Origin: Prosthecobacter sp.
GTDB lineage: Bacteria > Verrucomicrobiota > Verrucomicrobiia > Verrucomicrobiales > Verrucomicrobiaceae
DNA: 47,024 nucleotides
Direction of reading: 5' to 3'
Assembly: GCA_021733925.1 (NCBI GenBank)
Contig: JAIPJY010000053.1
Location: forward strand, 1 to 47,024
The notes below the pieces were generated by a model, which worked only from the letters and a program-made list of their open reading frames with translations, was not told the origin of the DNA and ran no database searches. Shown piece after piece: positions 7,454 to 15,203 of this stretch. How positions within the stretch are numbered: the first letter of the stretch is position 1; each line of letters opens with the position of its first letter. A program made the position numbers and the translations under genes.

Positions 7454-8638
7454 TCATGCGCGTTTCTCCAGTTTGAGCCGGGTTTTTTCCAACTCGGCGA
7501 CAAGGAGCTTTTCGTCCGGCAGAGTCATTTGGTACTCGCGGGCAAGCACTTGGTTGGGGAGGTTGTCCAAGGCATACCTGGCTACGGACTCATCTTTCTC
7601 CGCACACAGGATCAGGCCGACGGGCGGATTTTCGCCTGCGTGTGTCCAATGTTCGCGGGCGTAGTTCAGGTAAAGATGCATCTGGCCAGCGTCAGCATGG
7701 GTGAACCTGCCCAGCTTTAAATCGATGACAACCAGGCACCGCAGACGCCGGTGGAAAAACAGCAGGTCCACTCGATACCACTCGCTGCCGAGACGCAACC
7801 GTCGCTGACGACCGATAAAGGCGAAGTCGCCGCCTAGCTCCATCAAGAATGATTCCAGGTGGCGGATGAGAGCGTCTTCGAGATCGGACTCAGAATATTC
7901 GTCCCGAAGATTGAGAAACTCGAGAACGAAAGGGTCTCGAATCTCTTCGTCCGGGGTGACGGCGTCCTCACGTTTTGCCTTGCCTCCCCGGGTAAGCATG
8001 GAGGCTTTGTTTTTAGAGAGGAGCGCCCGCTCGTAAAACTTGGAGCCGATCTGGCGGTCGAGCTGCTTGACCGTCCATCCACCACGCAGAGCCTCGGCAT
8101 GGTAGAAAGTGAAAGCCTGGTTCGACTTGAGCCGGATGAGCCTGGTGTAATGGGACCACGAAAGTGGCAGACGAGAGGAAAGAATTTCAATCCAAGCAAG
8201 AACGGCAGGCTCTGATTTCCGCAATGGCGTTGCGGGAATCCTGCCGGATGGAGCCAGTGGCGTGGATTTCCGCACTGCCGGCTCGGAATTCCGCAACGCC
8301 ATTGCGGAAATCTCTGGCAACGGGAAACGAAGGTAGAACAGGCGGAAGCGCTCCAGGTTGTCCACGCTGAATCCGCGACCATGTTTGGCGGTGAGATCGG
8401 CCGAGAGCTGCTCCAGCAGCGCAGCCCCGTAGGCGGCGCGGGCTTTGCCTTCCTGCTCGAACTCGACCAACTGCCTCCCTGCATCCCAATAGGTGGCTGT
8501 CATGACCGCATTTGCCGCACGCGCGGTGAAGCTTCGCGCAGTCGTGATCAAAAAATCAATGCCTCCAAGCAAATGCTCGTATCCGGCCGCGCGCGAGCAG
8601 GCAGGGGCTTTGACCGGTTTGGATTTGGGCTTGGTCAT
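7454..8638 (-). CDS. DUF1016/YhcG-family PDDEXK nuclease
   Basis: A 394-residue protein with the DUF1016 N-terminal helical domain (YWDAGRQLVEFEQEGKARAAYG, then the SWSHYTRLIRLK region) and a C-terminal PDDEXK nuclease core. The core carries YRVDLLFFHRRLRCLVVIDLKLG, with Asp and D-x-K at the active site, then NPPVGLILCAEKDE. The family is associated with mobile and defence functions and is often found near restriction genes; none is visible here. Residues about 110-145 are a foreign-looking insert encoded by a palindrome, containing the near-repeats ALRNSEPAV and PLRKSEPAV. The frame is kept, so the protein is probably still made. Confidence 0.88.
   Translation of the reverse strand: MTKPKSKPVKAPACSRAAGYEHLLGGIDFLITTARSFTARAANAVMTATYWDAGRQLVEFEQEGKARAAYGAALLEQLSADLTAKHGRGFSVDNLERFRLFYLRFPLPEISAMALRNSEPAVRKSTPLAPSGRIPATPLRKSEPAVLAWIEILSSRLPLSWSHYTRLIRLKSNQAFTFYHAEALRGGWTVKQLDRQIGSKFYERALLSKNKASMLTRGGKAKREDAVTPDEEIRDPFVLEFLNLRDEYSESDLEDALIRHLESFLMELGGDFAFIGRQRRLRLGSEWYRVDLLFFHRRLRCLVVIDLKLGRFTHADAGQMHLYLNYAREHWTHAGENPPVGLILCAEKDESVARYALDNLPNQVLAREYQMTLPDEKLLVAELEKTRLKLEKRA
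8214..8312. repeat. Palindromic insert inside the DUF1016 coding frame
   Basis: Perfect 22-bp inverted arms at 8214-8235 and 8291-8312 (core TCCGCAATGGCGTTGCGG and its complement), with a 55-base centre. The insert is in frame and encodes a Pro/Arg/Ser-rich linker between the N-terminal domain and the nuclease part. Its centre holds a further near-copy of the TTCCGCA...GCCGG segment. Confidence 0.9.
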
Positions 8639-9023
8639 GCGGGGAGCCTCGTTTTAACTCTTCCAGCTCCCAAGGCAACTGATCACAGCACGATTTGCCA
8701 GGCTTTTCCAAGTCCGCCTGCGCTGCACTTTCAAAGCCCATCCCAAGGCCGCCCCATGCTGAACCACCCTGCCTACGCCCTGTGGGCCTTTGCCGCCTGA
8801 GTGATCATCCCAGTCATGGCTACCTTCAATGCGCAGCCATGAAGTTTGATGCGGGAACAAGCCACGCTGCACCAAGGCCAGCCAGGAAGGCAGGTATTGA
8901 CCCAACTGCTGGACGGTGGCGGTGCTCATGGTCGAAGTTTACTTCAGCGCTGGCAGGTGCGGCATGGGTGAAGTGATGGGGCTTGAGTACCACCGATGAA
9001 AAAGAATCTCTGACTTTCAAAAC
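8639..9023. other. Intergenic stretch without a supported intact gene
   Basis: The 385 bases between the DUF1016 start and the next palindrome hold no convincing intact reading frame. The only coding hint is a short antitoxin-like fragment on the minus strand ending at 8929, listed separately. Confidence 0.5.
8858..8929 (-). pseudogene. Possible decayed Phd-type antitoxin N-terminus
   Basis: The first 24 codons from an ATG at 8929 read MSTATVQQLGQYLPSWLALV-QRG. This resembles the N-terminus of Phd/YefM antitoxins (T-V-x-x-L-x-x-LP-x-W-L-x-x-V-x-x-G). After Gly the expected VxITxxGxPVA strand is absent and the frame becomes non-protein-like. It may be a remnant of a toxin-antitoxin locus. The similarity is short, so confidence is low. 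Confidence 0.25.
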
Positions 9024-9070
9024 GAACCACCGAAACCACCAAAACCCGGTTTTGGTGGTTTCGGTGGTTC
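9024..9070. repeat. Perfect 23-bp-arm palindrome (GGTGGTTTCGGTGGTTC family)
   Basis: Two perfect 23-bp arms, 9024-9046 and 9048-9070, separated by one base; the right arm ends GGTGGTTTCGGTGGTTC. The AT-rich segment AATATTTTTT follows 16 bases later. A related palindrome with a similar AT-rich flank lies at 10437-10489, so this is a repeat family rather than a lone terminator. It could still act as a transcription end or boundary. Confidence 0.9.
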
Positions 9071-9148
9071 ATTCTGGAGGGGAGAATATTTTTTCGTGGG
9101 TGATCATCCTGTTTCCTGCCTACTGTCAGCCGAGTAACCAACCTTGCC

Positions 9149-9739
9149 ATGCACCTCAGACTTACAATCGCAACAATCGGCGTGTTCCACGCTCTTGCAC
9201 TCTCAGCTCAAGACTCGAAGGCGCTGCCAGACAAGGTCGTGGCCCTGAAGTTCAACTACGAAGCAGCGATCCAGCGTGCGACTACGCCAATAACGCGCAC
9301 CTATCTGCAAGAGCTGCAGAAGCTCAAAATGGAATAGACCAAGGCCGGCAATCTGGAGGCAGCGCTGGCCACCGACGCCATCTTGAAAGAGTTTTCCGAC
9401 AAAACTACCCAGACATCGAAACCCGCAGCGGCGCCCAAGAGCCTTTCCAAGATGTCCTTGGACGAATTCAAGGGATGGCTGGAAACCGTGACCATTGCCG
9501 AACTGGCCGACGAGAAGAATGTCTTCGAATACGACGGCACAACAATCACGTCAGTTCAGGCTGGACGCCCGGCTCCACGCGTCCATACAGGTGTCTCAGT
9601 GCAGCTTGGGATTATCGCTGTACCTTTCAGTGTTGAGGTGGCAACCATCCGCATTGCGGACAATCTCAAGACAGCCACAGTCACTTACAATAGCCAGGAG
9701 CCAGTCCAAGCAAAGATCACCGCGAAGCCCAAGGGGTGA
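9149..9739 (+). pseudogene. Exported protein gene split by one in-frame amber codon
   Basis: An ATG at 9149 opens a signal-peptide-like start (MHLRLTIATIGVFHALALSA). The frame runs to TAG at 9335-9337, and the same frame then continues without a break to TGA at 9739. The joined product would be about 195 residues. The junction reads ELQKLKME-stop-TKAGNLEAALATDAI, a helix typical of verrucomicrobial exported proteins, so the stop lies inside a conserved helix. The downstream half (SLDEFKGWLETVTIAELADE, then beta strands) looks intact. The simplest reading is a recent nonsense mutation. Readthrough or sequencing error are alternatives. Function unknown. Confidence 0.65.
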
Positions 9740-9789
9740 TCACTGGGGGTGTCTTTTTTCAATGGTGATTATCCACCTGGTTGGCCTTT

Positions 9790-10335
9790 ATGAACACTCT
9801 TGCCAGCAAATTCCAAGCCCTCGCAGCAGGGTATCGTAAACGAGGGTTGAACAATGGGGAGGGAATGCTGCCTCCTGCGGATAAAAATGCGATCATAGAA
9901 GCTGAAAGCCTTCTTGGGTTCAGTCTTCCTGAATCCCTCCGGTCCATCTATGAGCTGTATGGCGGGCAGGAGTATATTTCGCCAGGCACCACGGGTATTC
10001 TGGGCAGCCACAGATTGCTGACTCCATTGGAACTGGCCAACTCCTGGCTGATGTACGAAGAAGCTCAGCGCTTTCCCGGAGCCGAAATTCCTCCGTCAGA
10101 TTCGGTGCCCGGAGAAAATGAATGGGACTGGTGGCACCCTGCACTGATTCCTTTTGCCAACTGGGATGCATACCACATCGTGCTGTGTCGTCGCACCCAC
10201 AGAATCTGGCAATATGAACCTTATATCGGCCTGTCGTCTCGACACTTCCGGGACATTGATGCCCTTCTTGATGCGGCCCTCGAAGCAGCAACCAACCTGG
10301 ACAAGCCAACCATTGATTTCAACGCTGCAGAATAA
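9790..10335 (+). CDS. SMI1/KNR4 (SUKH) family protein
   Basis: A 181-residue acidic protein. It shows the SMI1/KNR4 pattern: LLGFSLPESLRSIYELYGGQ near residue 40, then a WDWWHPALIPFANWDAYHIVL strand and a C-terminal RHFRDIDALLDAAL helix. In bacteria SUKH proteins are common immunity proteins of polymorphic toxins, though many act elsewhere. No toxin gene is adjacent. The ATG at 9790 is preferred to a TTG nine bases upstream. It lies in an accessory stretch next to a broken gene and a DUF3987 cassette, which fits horizontal gain. Confidence 0.8.
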   Translation: MNTLASKFQALAAGYRKRGLNNGEGMLPPADKNAIIEAESLLGFSLPESLRSIYELYGGQEYISPGTTGILGSHRLLTPLELANSWLMYEEAQRFPGAEIPPSDSVPGENEWDWWHPALIPFANWDAYHIVLCRRTHRIWQYEPYIGLSSRHFRDIDALLDAALEAATNLDKPTIDFNAAE

Positions 10336-10436
10336 GCCAAGTCCATTCAGTAAAGTTAGTGCAGCAATCGCGCGCGATTGCATGCGGCCAGCCACTCCTC
10401 TCCCTTCAAAAAAATATTTCCCCCTATCAAAAAGCA

Positions 10437-10489
10437 CCACCAAAACCACCGAAACCCCCAATACCAGGTTTTGGTGGTTTCGGTGGTTC
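10437..10489. repeat. Palindrome, second copy of the GGTGGTTTCGGTGGTTC family
   Basis: The right arm (10467-10489) equals the 9048-9070 arm. The left arm (about 10437-10458) is imperfect. An AT-rich AAAAAAATATTT segment lies just outside, as at the other copy but on the opposite side. The right edge overlaps the stop codon of the DUF3987 gene (10488-10490). Confidence 0.8.
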
Positions 10490-12473
10490 ATGAACGGGAG
10501 TGCGCGTTGTTTTTCGCCTGCGGATTGAGACGATAGGTGATGGTCGGGCGTCCGCCTTTGGTTGAACTGGCTTGTGTGGTGGCGATAAGCCAGCGGTGAT
10601 CGGCCAGTTGTTCGCATGCGGACTCCGCATCTTCGGGGCGTGTGAGGCCGCTCCAGTTTTTCTGTCGCACATCCCGTGCTTTGAATTCCCCCGGCAGTCC
10701 CGCCGTGCCATCGCACAGTTTTTTGAGCAGCGTGTGCACGGCATCGCTTTCGGCGATGGTGCCGGAGCCGAAGACGCGGAGGGCGTGGGATTCGAGGCAG
10801 TCGGCCATGGCGATGGCGCGCTCGAGGGCGGCGATGTGGACGTGGGCGAGGGAGGATTCGCTGGCGTGGATGAGCACGGCGAGGGCGGGCACGAGCTTGC
10901 GATATTTGCCGAGGTGCGCCTCGAAGGCGGCGGGCAGCCGGCCGTTGCGGAGGCGGTGCTCCAGGGCGTGGCGCCAGTCGTTGAAGAGCAGCTGCGCATC
11001 GGGTGCAAAGTGGAAGGTGGGGATGCCGTCGTAGTTCAGCGGCACGCCGGATTTTTGCAGCTTCTCCGGGGTGAGGTTTTCGAAGTAGAGGAAGACGTTG
11101 GCGGCGTCATACTCGGCGCTGCGGTCCAGCGGGCGGTCGATGTTCTCCCAGTTCGGGTTCACGTCCGGCCAGACCATGAGCGAGAAGCGCTGCAGGAATC
11201 CGTCCGCACCGGCGCTGTGGCCATTCGCGGCACGCACATGCGCGGCAATGACGCCGGGCTGGATGCTGCCGAGCAGGCTCAGAACGCAGTGCTCGATGTG
11301 CCTGCGACCACGACCGATGCGGTCAAAGGTGAAGCCCTCCTTGCCGCTCCACGCCTGCAGCAGAAAGGCGCGCAGGGACTGGTTGCCATCCTTTTCCAAA
11401 AGAGCGAGCAGACCGGCCAGCTCATCCTGGTAGAGCAGCGTGCCGGTGGGATTGTCCCGCAGCACTTCGCCCAGGGCCTCCACGCTGGCGTCATTGACGA
11501 TGAAGCGGCGCAGTGGCGTGATGTCTTCCGCTGCGGCTTCGATGAGCCTGGTATAATCAAACTCTTCGCCGTTCTTCGCGGCTTTTTTGGCCGCAGACTC
11601 CAGCGCGCTGCGTTTGATCTTCGCGGTGATCTCCGCCGTCTGGCGCTGCATTTCCATCTCGTTGTAGTTTTTAAAAGCCTCACTTTCCAACTGGTGCAGC
11701 GGGCGCATGGCGGCCTGCATGGCGGGGGATTTCATCAGCGAGGGATTGCCGATGAGCATGGCCCACAGGTGCGGAAACTCGGTGTAGGACTCATCCCTCT
11801 CCTTCGGCTGGATGCAGAAGCGCCGGCCTGCCACGCTGGAGAGCGCGGCCATGGCGGCCACGGCGGGGAACTCCGGCGGGCACTGCATGCGCTCGGCGAT
11901 GTCCGTGATCCACGGGCGAAAATCATCGGGCAGCCAGGCGGGATTGAAGGGCTTCACCGGCGGCAGCGCCCCGGCCAGCAGCAGAGGTCGCGGTGCGTCC
12001 TCGCCGGTGGAGTAGGCGATGTGCTCCAGCTTCTTCAATTGATCGCGCAAAGCCGCCGCCATCTCCTGCGGCCCGGCGTCTGCGTGCTCGGCCATCTGCC
12101 CCACCTCCGCCATGACGCGGCGTGCCTGCGCGTGGGCGATCTGCCGCGCATGCCAGAGCGCGACCTTGAGGCTGAAAATGGCGTGCTGCCCGGTGATGAT
12201 GAGAAACCTCTCATTGGCATCCGGCACGGTGTGCTGGCGGCGCAGCACGACCATCACTGTGTCCAGGCTGATGGGTTCCTGGCGGCTGTGCATGGCCAGC
12301 AGCGTCTCCCACACGCTGCGGCGGTCCGGGTCCACAAAGGCCTCGGGGCTTTCCAGGATGGCGCAGAGCGCGGGCAGCCAGTCCGCGTGATCGTCGATCA
12401 CGGTGGCGATGAGCTGCTGCTCGCTGTCTGGTGTGGAGAGCTGCGCCCCGGTGAATTCAGCAGGATGGTGCAT
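10488..12473 (-). CDS. DUF3987-family (YfjI-like) protein with DnaB-N-like start
   Basis: A 661-residue protein. Residues about 15-115 resemble the DnaB helicase N-terminal domain (SEQQLIATVIDDHADWLPAL, then FVDPDRRSVWETLLAMHS). Residues about 170-560 match DUF3987: WITDIAERMQCPPEFPAVAA, LWAMLIGNPSLMKSPAM, and YQDELAGLLALLEKDG. The C-terminus is a small winged-helix-like part (SACEQLADHRWLI, then GGRPTITYRLNP). DUF3987 proteins occur in integrated elements and phages and are thought to work with primase or helicase functions. The start follows the HTH gene stop by three bases, so the two form an operon. No integrase is in view. Confidence 0.88.
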   Translation of the reverse strand: MHHPAEFTGAQLSTPDSEQQLIATVIDDHADWLPALCAILESPEAFVDPDRRSVWETLLAMHSRQEPISLDTVMVVLRRQHTVPDANERFLIITGQHAIFSLKVALWHARQIAHAQARRVMAEVGQMAEHADAGPQEMAAALRDQLKKLEHIAYSTGEDAPRPLLLAGALPPVKPFNPAWLPDDFRPWITDIAERMQCPPEFPAVAAMAALSSVAGRRFCIQPKERDESYTEFPHLWAMLIGNPSLMKSPAMQAAMRPLHQLESEAFKNYNEMEMQRQTAEITAKIKRSALESAAKKAAKNGEEFDYTRLIEAAAEDITPLRRFIVNDASVEALGEVLRDNPTGTLLYQDELAGLLALLEKDGNQSLRAFLLQAWSGKEGFTFDRIGRGRRHIEHCVLSLLGSIQPGVIAAHVRAANGHSAGADGFLQRFSLMVWPDVNPNWENIDRPLDRSAEYDAANVFLYFENLTPEKLQKSGVPLNYDGIPTFHFAPDAQLLFNDWRHALEHRLRNGRLPAAFEAHLGKYRKLVPALAVLIHASESSLAHVHIAALERAIAMADCLESHALRVFGSGTIAESDAVHTLLKKLCDGTAGLPGEFKARDVRQKNWSGLTRPEDAESACEQLADHRWLIATTQASSTKGGRPTITYRLNPQAKNNAHSRS

Positions 12474-12476
12474 GGC

Positions 12477-12938
12477 TCAGGCTTGGGTGGGTTGGGTGGC
12501 GGTGGCGCGGGCGGGAGCCCTGCGTGAGGTAGGGCGGCTTGTCCTCAAGCCGCCGCCGGGCGTCTCCTGGTGCTCATCTCGGGGAAGCGTGCCCGCATTC
12601 GCGGCAGCGGTGTGAATGCCGTGAACCGCAGGCCGCAGATTCTCCTGGAGGTTCTGCTTTTCCCCGGTGCTCATGGGCTTCGGCGCGGCGGGCTGAGGAC
12701 AGCCCGCCCTACCCTGTGCCACTGGCGGCACGTGAAAGCGCTGCCGCAGCGTGGCCTCCACCTCCGCCAGGTCATAGCGGATGGACTTGCCGATCTTGAA
12801 ATGCCCCAGCACGCCCGTGCGCGTGAGTTCATCGATGGTGCGAACGCAGAAGCCGTAGTGAGAGGCCAGTTGTTTGCGCGTGATCTTCCCGGCCGGAAGG
12901 CTGGAAGCGGTCGTGTTTGTCGGTGATGAGTTGTTCAT
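12477..12938 (-). CDS. Helix-turn-helix (excisionase/MerR-like) DNA-binding protein
   Basis: A 153-residue protein. Residues about 18-66 form a compact HTH (ITRKQLASHYGFCVRTIDEL, then GHFKIGKSIRYDLAEVEATL) typical of Xis/helix_turn_helix_17 proteins that start integrative-element operons. After RFHVPP (about residue 70) the rest is low-complexity Pro/Ala/Arg sequence encoded by a REP/inverted-REP pair, so the original C-terminus was probably lost or extended. The stop sits three bases before the DUF3987 start. It likely regulates or recruits the DUF3987 product. The head is confidently real; the tail may be non-functional. Confidence 0.8.
   Translation of the reverse strand: MNNSSPTNTTASSLPAGKITRKQLASHYGFCVRTIDELTRTGVLGHFKIGKSIRYDLAEVEATLRQRFHVPPVAQGRAGCPQPAAPKPMSTGEKQNLQENLRPAVHGIHTAAANAGTLPRDEHQETPGGGLRTSRPTSRRAPARATATQPTQA
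12529..12712. repeat. REP/inverted-REP pair inside the HTH gene
   Basis: A GTAG hairpin at 12529-12554 (GGCGGCTTG / CAAGCCGCC) faces an inverted hairpin at 12687-12712 (stem pairing CGGGCTG with CAGCCCG, then CTAC). It is the same family as 5993-6108. It lies wholly within the open frame of the HTH gene and encodes its C-terminal tail. Confidence 0.88.
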
Positions 12939-13382
12939 GCCGACATTTCTAATTGGGTCCGTTTTTCAGGAGTCAAAGAGAAAGTTGCAGGAAAATGCAT
13001 GGAGGCGCTTTTCATCTCATCTTTAAACACTCAAAAGCAGGGTGTGGTAGGTGCTGGTGCGCAGGAGAAAGCGGATTTTTCAGCGCAGCAGGAGGAGCGT
13101 GCAGATATTTTTTTTGAAACAGGCCGGCGCGGCGCGCTTGGGTCGTTTCATGCATTTGTCAAAGTGATTGTGGCGTGAAAGCGTGGCTGCCTGCATGGCG
13201 GGAGGTGATTTTGAGCACGGAAGCAGGCTGGGGTAGGTAATGGTATGTTGTGACTTTGCTGGGAAGGCTGGGAGTGCGCGTGCTCTCCAGAGGGAGCTGA
13301 AATTGATGCTCGCGTGATGGAGTGACAGATTCATGGGCAGGATCTGCCGTCTCGATATCACACAGGTTAATCCTGTTATTGG
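12939..13382. other. Upstream region of the HTH-DUF3987 operon, no gene seen
   Basis: The 444 bases upstream of the HTH gene hold only short frames without protein character. The promoter of the HTH-DUF3987 operon must lie at its left end. I see no clear -35/-10 pair and no RNA gene. Confidence 0.5.
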
Positions 13383-13664
13383 CTCCTGGAGGGAGCAGAG
13401 AGATTAGCCGGTGGTGGAGCGAAACCGCGCAGCGGTGCAGCGGGAACCACCGGCCCATGCCATGAAAACATCCCCGTTCAGGGATGCATGCCGGAGGTAT
13501 GCGAGAAGCATTCTGACTCCCCGCGGTCTCGAGGAGCCTGCGCACGACTCTCGCATACCTCCGGCATGCGCCCTTAGATTGAAGACTTCGTTCGCGTGAT
13601 CCGGTGGTTCTCGCTCGCCAAGCCTCGCTTCACCACCGGCTAATTTCCGTGCTCCCTCCGGGAG
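13383..13664. repeat. Nested palindromic element, 282 bp
   Basis: Outer imperfect arms lie at 13383-13416 and 13631-13664 (CTCCTGGAGGGAGC with GCTCCCTCCGGGAG; TTAGCCGGTGGTG with CACCACCGGCTAA). Inner perfect 21-bp arms lie at 13486-13506 and 13549-13569 (core GCCGGAGGTATGCGAGA). A further hairpin in the left part pairs GCCGGTGGT with ACCACCGGC. The centre has no plausible coding frame. The whole looks like a compound repeat or MITE relic. Confidence 0.85.
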
Positions 13665-13833
13665 CAAATGCAAGACTCTGACTCAAGAGAACAGTCTGAT
13701 CAAACATGCAATGCCTCACCCTGTTCTGCGGGACCCGATCAGATGTTCCAGCTCGCTCGGAGTTCGGGATGCGGCGGGGCTTTCCAGAATGAGCTGCTGC
13801 GAAGCCGCGAAGCGAACCTCATGAGTACTTTCT

Positions 13834-14952
13834 CTACAGCGCCGCGCGATACATCGCCACGAAGTCTACCACGCTGGGGAGGCGGGGATTGAACTGGGCG
13901 GTCCACTGTTTGGCGGCCATTTCGGCGAGATCCTGGAGATTTTCTTCCTTCACGCCGTAGTCGGCGATGTTGCGGGGCATGCGGGCCTCCCAGAGGAGTT
14001 CGGTGACGCGGTCGGCGAGGTCGCCGTCGAAGTAGCTTTTGTAGATGGCGGCGATCTCCGGGTCCTGGGCATTGAAGCGGATCACGTGCGGCATCATCAC
14101 GCCGACGGCTTCGCCATGGACGACGTTGAACTTGGCGGTGAGCGGATTGGCGCAGGAGTGCGCGGCGCCGAGCATGCTGTTCTCGATGGCGATGCCTGCA
14201 TACGCTGCACCAAGCTGCATCATGCCGCGTGCTTCCAGGTCCTGCGGGTCACGCAGCACACGGCTGAAGCCGCTGTGGCAGAGGCGGAAGCCCTCACGCG
14301 AGTAGAGGGAGGAAAACGCATTGCGCTTGTTGGTGACGGCGGTTTCCAGCGTGTGCGTCAGCGCATCGATGCCGGTGCACACGGTCACGCGGTGCGGTTG
14401 CGACACGGTGAGTTCGGAGTCGAGGATGGCCACCTTCGCGGCGGCTTTGGGATCGCCACAGGCCATCTTCACGTGCGTCTCGGCATCGGAAATGAGAGCG
14501 AAGCTCTGGCATTCGCTGCCGGTGCCGGACGTGGTGGGGATGGCGATGAGGGGCAGCATCGGCTTCGTCGCCTTGCCCACGCCCCAGTAGTCCTGGATGC
14601 GTCCGCCGTTGGTGAGGATGAAGTTGCAGCCCTTCGCGGTGTCCATGCTGCTGCCGCCGCCGAGGCCGATGATGATGTCCGCCTTGAACTCACGCGCCAC
14701 GAACACGCAGGCGTCCACGTCTTCGGTGCTGGGATTTTCACGTACGTCACCAAACACGCGTGCCTGCAAGCCTGCCGCGATGAGAAACGAAACAGCGCGG
14801 GTCACATAGCCCGCCTTCACAATGCCGGGATCACTCACCACCAACGCCCGCGTGCCGCCGAGAGCCTGCGCGAGTTCGCCCACGCGCTCAAGGGAGCCGT
14901 TGCCGTAGATGAGCCGCGTGCGCGGCTGGTAGTCGAAGGGTGCGAGGGACAT
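13834..14952 (-). CDS. Iron-containing (group III) alcohol dehydrogenase
   Basis: A 372-residue protein of normal length for the family. The NAD-binding GGGSSMD is at 98-104. The metal ligands read D196, H200, H265 and H279 (GIDALTHTLE, GAAHSC, VVHGEAVG). The position that is a conserved histidine four residues after the third ligand in FucO is Asn269 here. These enzymes interconvert alcohols and aldehydes using NAD(H) and Fe(II). An aldehyde dehydrogenase lies upstream on the same strand, 251 bases away, so the pair may oxidise or reduce a shared aldehyde such as lactaldehyde. That substrate is a guess. Confidence 0.92.
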   Translation of the reverse strand: MSLAPFDYQPRTRLIYGNGSLERVGELAQALGGTRALVVSDPGIVKAGYVTRAVSFLIAAGLQARVFGDVRENPSTEDVDACVFVAREFKADIIIGLGGGSSMDTAKGCNFILTNGGRIQDYWGVGKATKPMLPLIAIPTTSGTGSECQSFALISDAETHVKMACGDPKAAAKVAILDSELTVSQPHRVTVCTGIDALTHTLETAVTNKRNAFSSLYSREGFRLCHSGFSRVLRDPQDLEARGMMQLGAAYAGIAIENSMLGAAHSCANPLTAKFNVVHGEAVGVMMPHVIRFNAQDPEIAAIYKSYFDGDLADRVTELLWEARMPRNIADYGVKEENLQDLAEMAAKQWTAQFNPRLPSVVDFVAMYRAAL

Positions 14953-15012
14953 GTGGTTCTTGTGAAGCTGCTGATGAATGCAAGTTCCTGAGGGTGGGAA
15001 TGAATCGGGGTA

Positions 15013-15141
15013 AATGACGAAACCAGAATGAGGAATGACGAAGTTCAGAGGGCGGCGTGTCAGCCTCCATACTGCAGGCTTGAAGATTCGTTATTTGGGC
15101 TTCGTCATTCCTTCGTCATTCGTCATTCTGGTTTCGTCATT
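15013..15141. mobile_element. Gene-less copy of the AATGACGAAACCAGAATGAG element
   Basis: The left end at 15013-15042 equals the left end of the 36675-37276 element. The right end (15100-15141) finishes CATTCTGGTTTCGTCATT, the inverted copy. The 129-bp interval has no gene. It sits between the two dehydrogenase genes. The inner part carries extra TTCGTCATT repeats, as if several ends had been duplicated. Confidence 0.85.
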
Positions 15142-15203
15142 CGGAACTGCTCCGATTCAATCAGCGTTTGCTTGCAGGCGTGACGGTCGGCGCAGTGACG
15201 AAC

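Noticed and set aside
10572-12527. A 651-codon open frame on the plus strand opposite the DUF3987 gene
   Set aside because: It mirrors the GC-rich coding strand of DUF3987, has a composition typical of antisense shadows, and shows no family motif.
13080-13361. Small minus-strand frame in the empty gap
   Set aside because: No signal, domain or ribosome site; composition is random-like.
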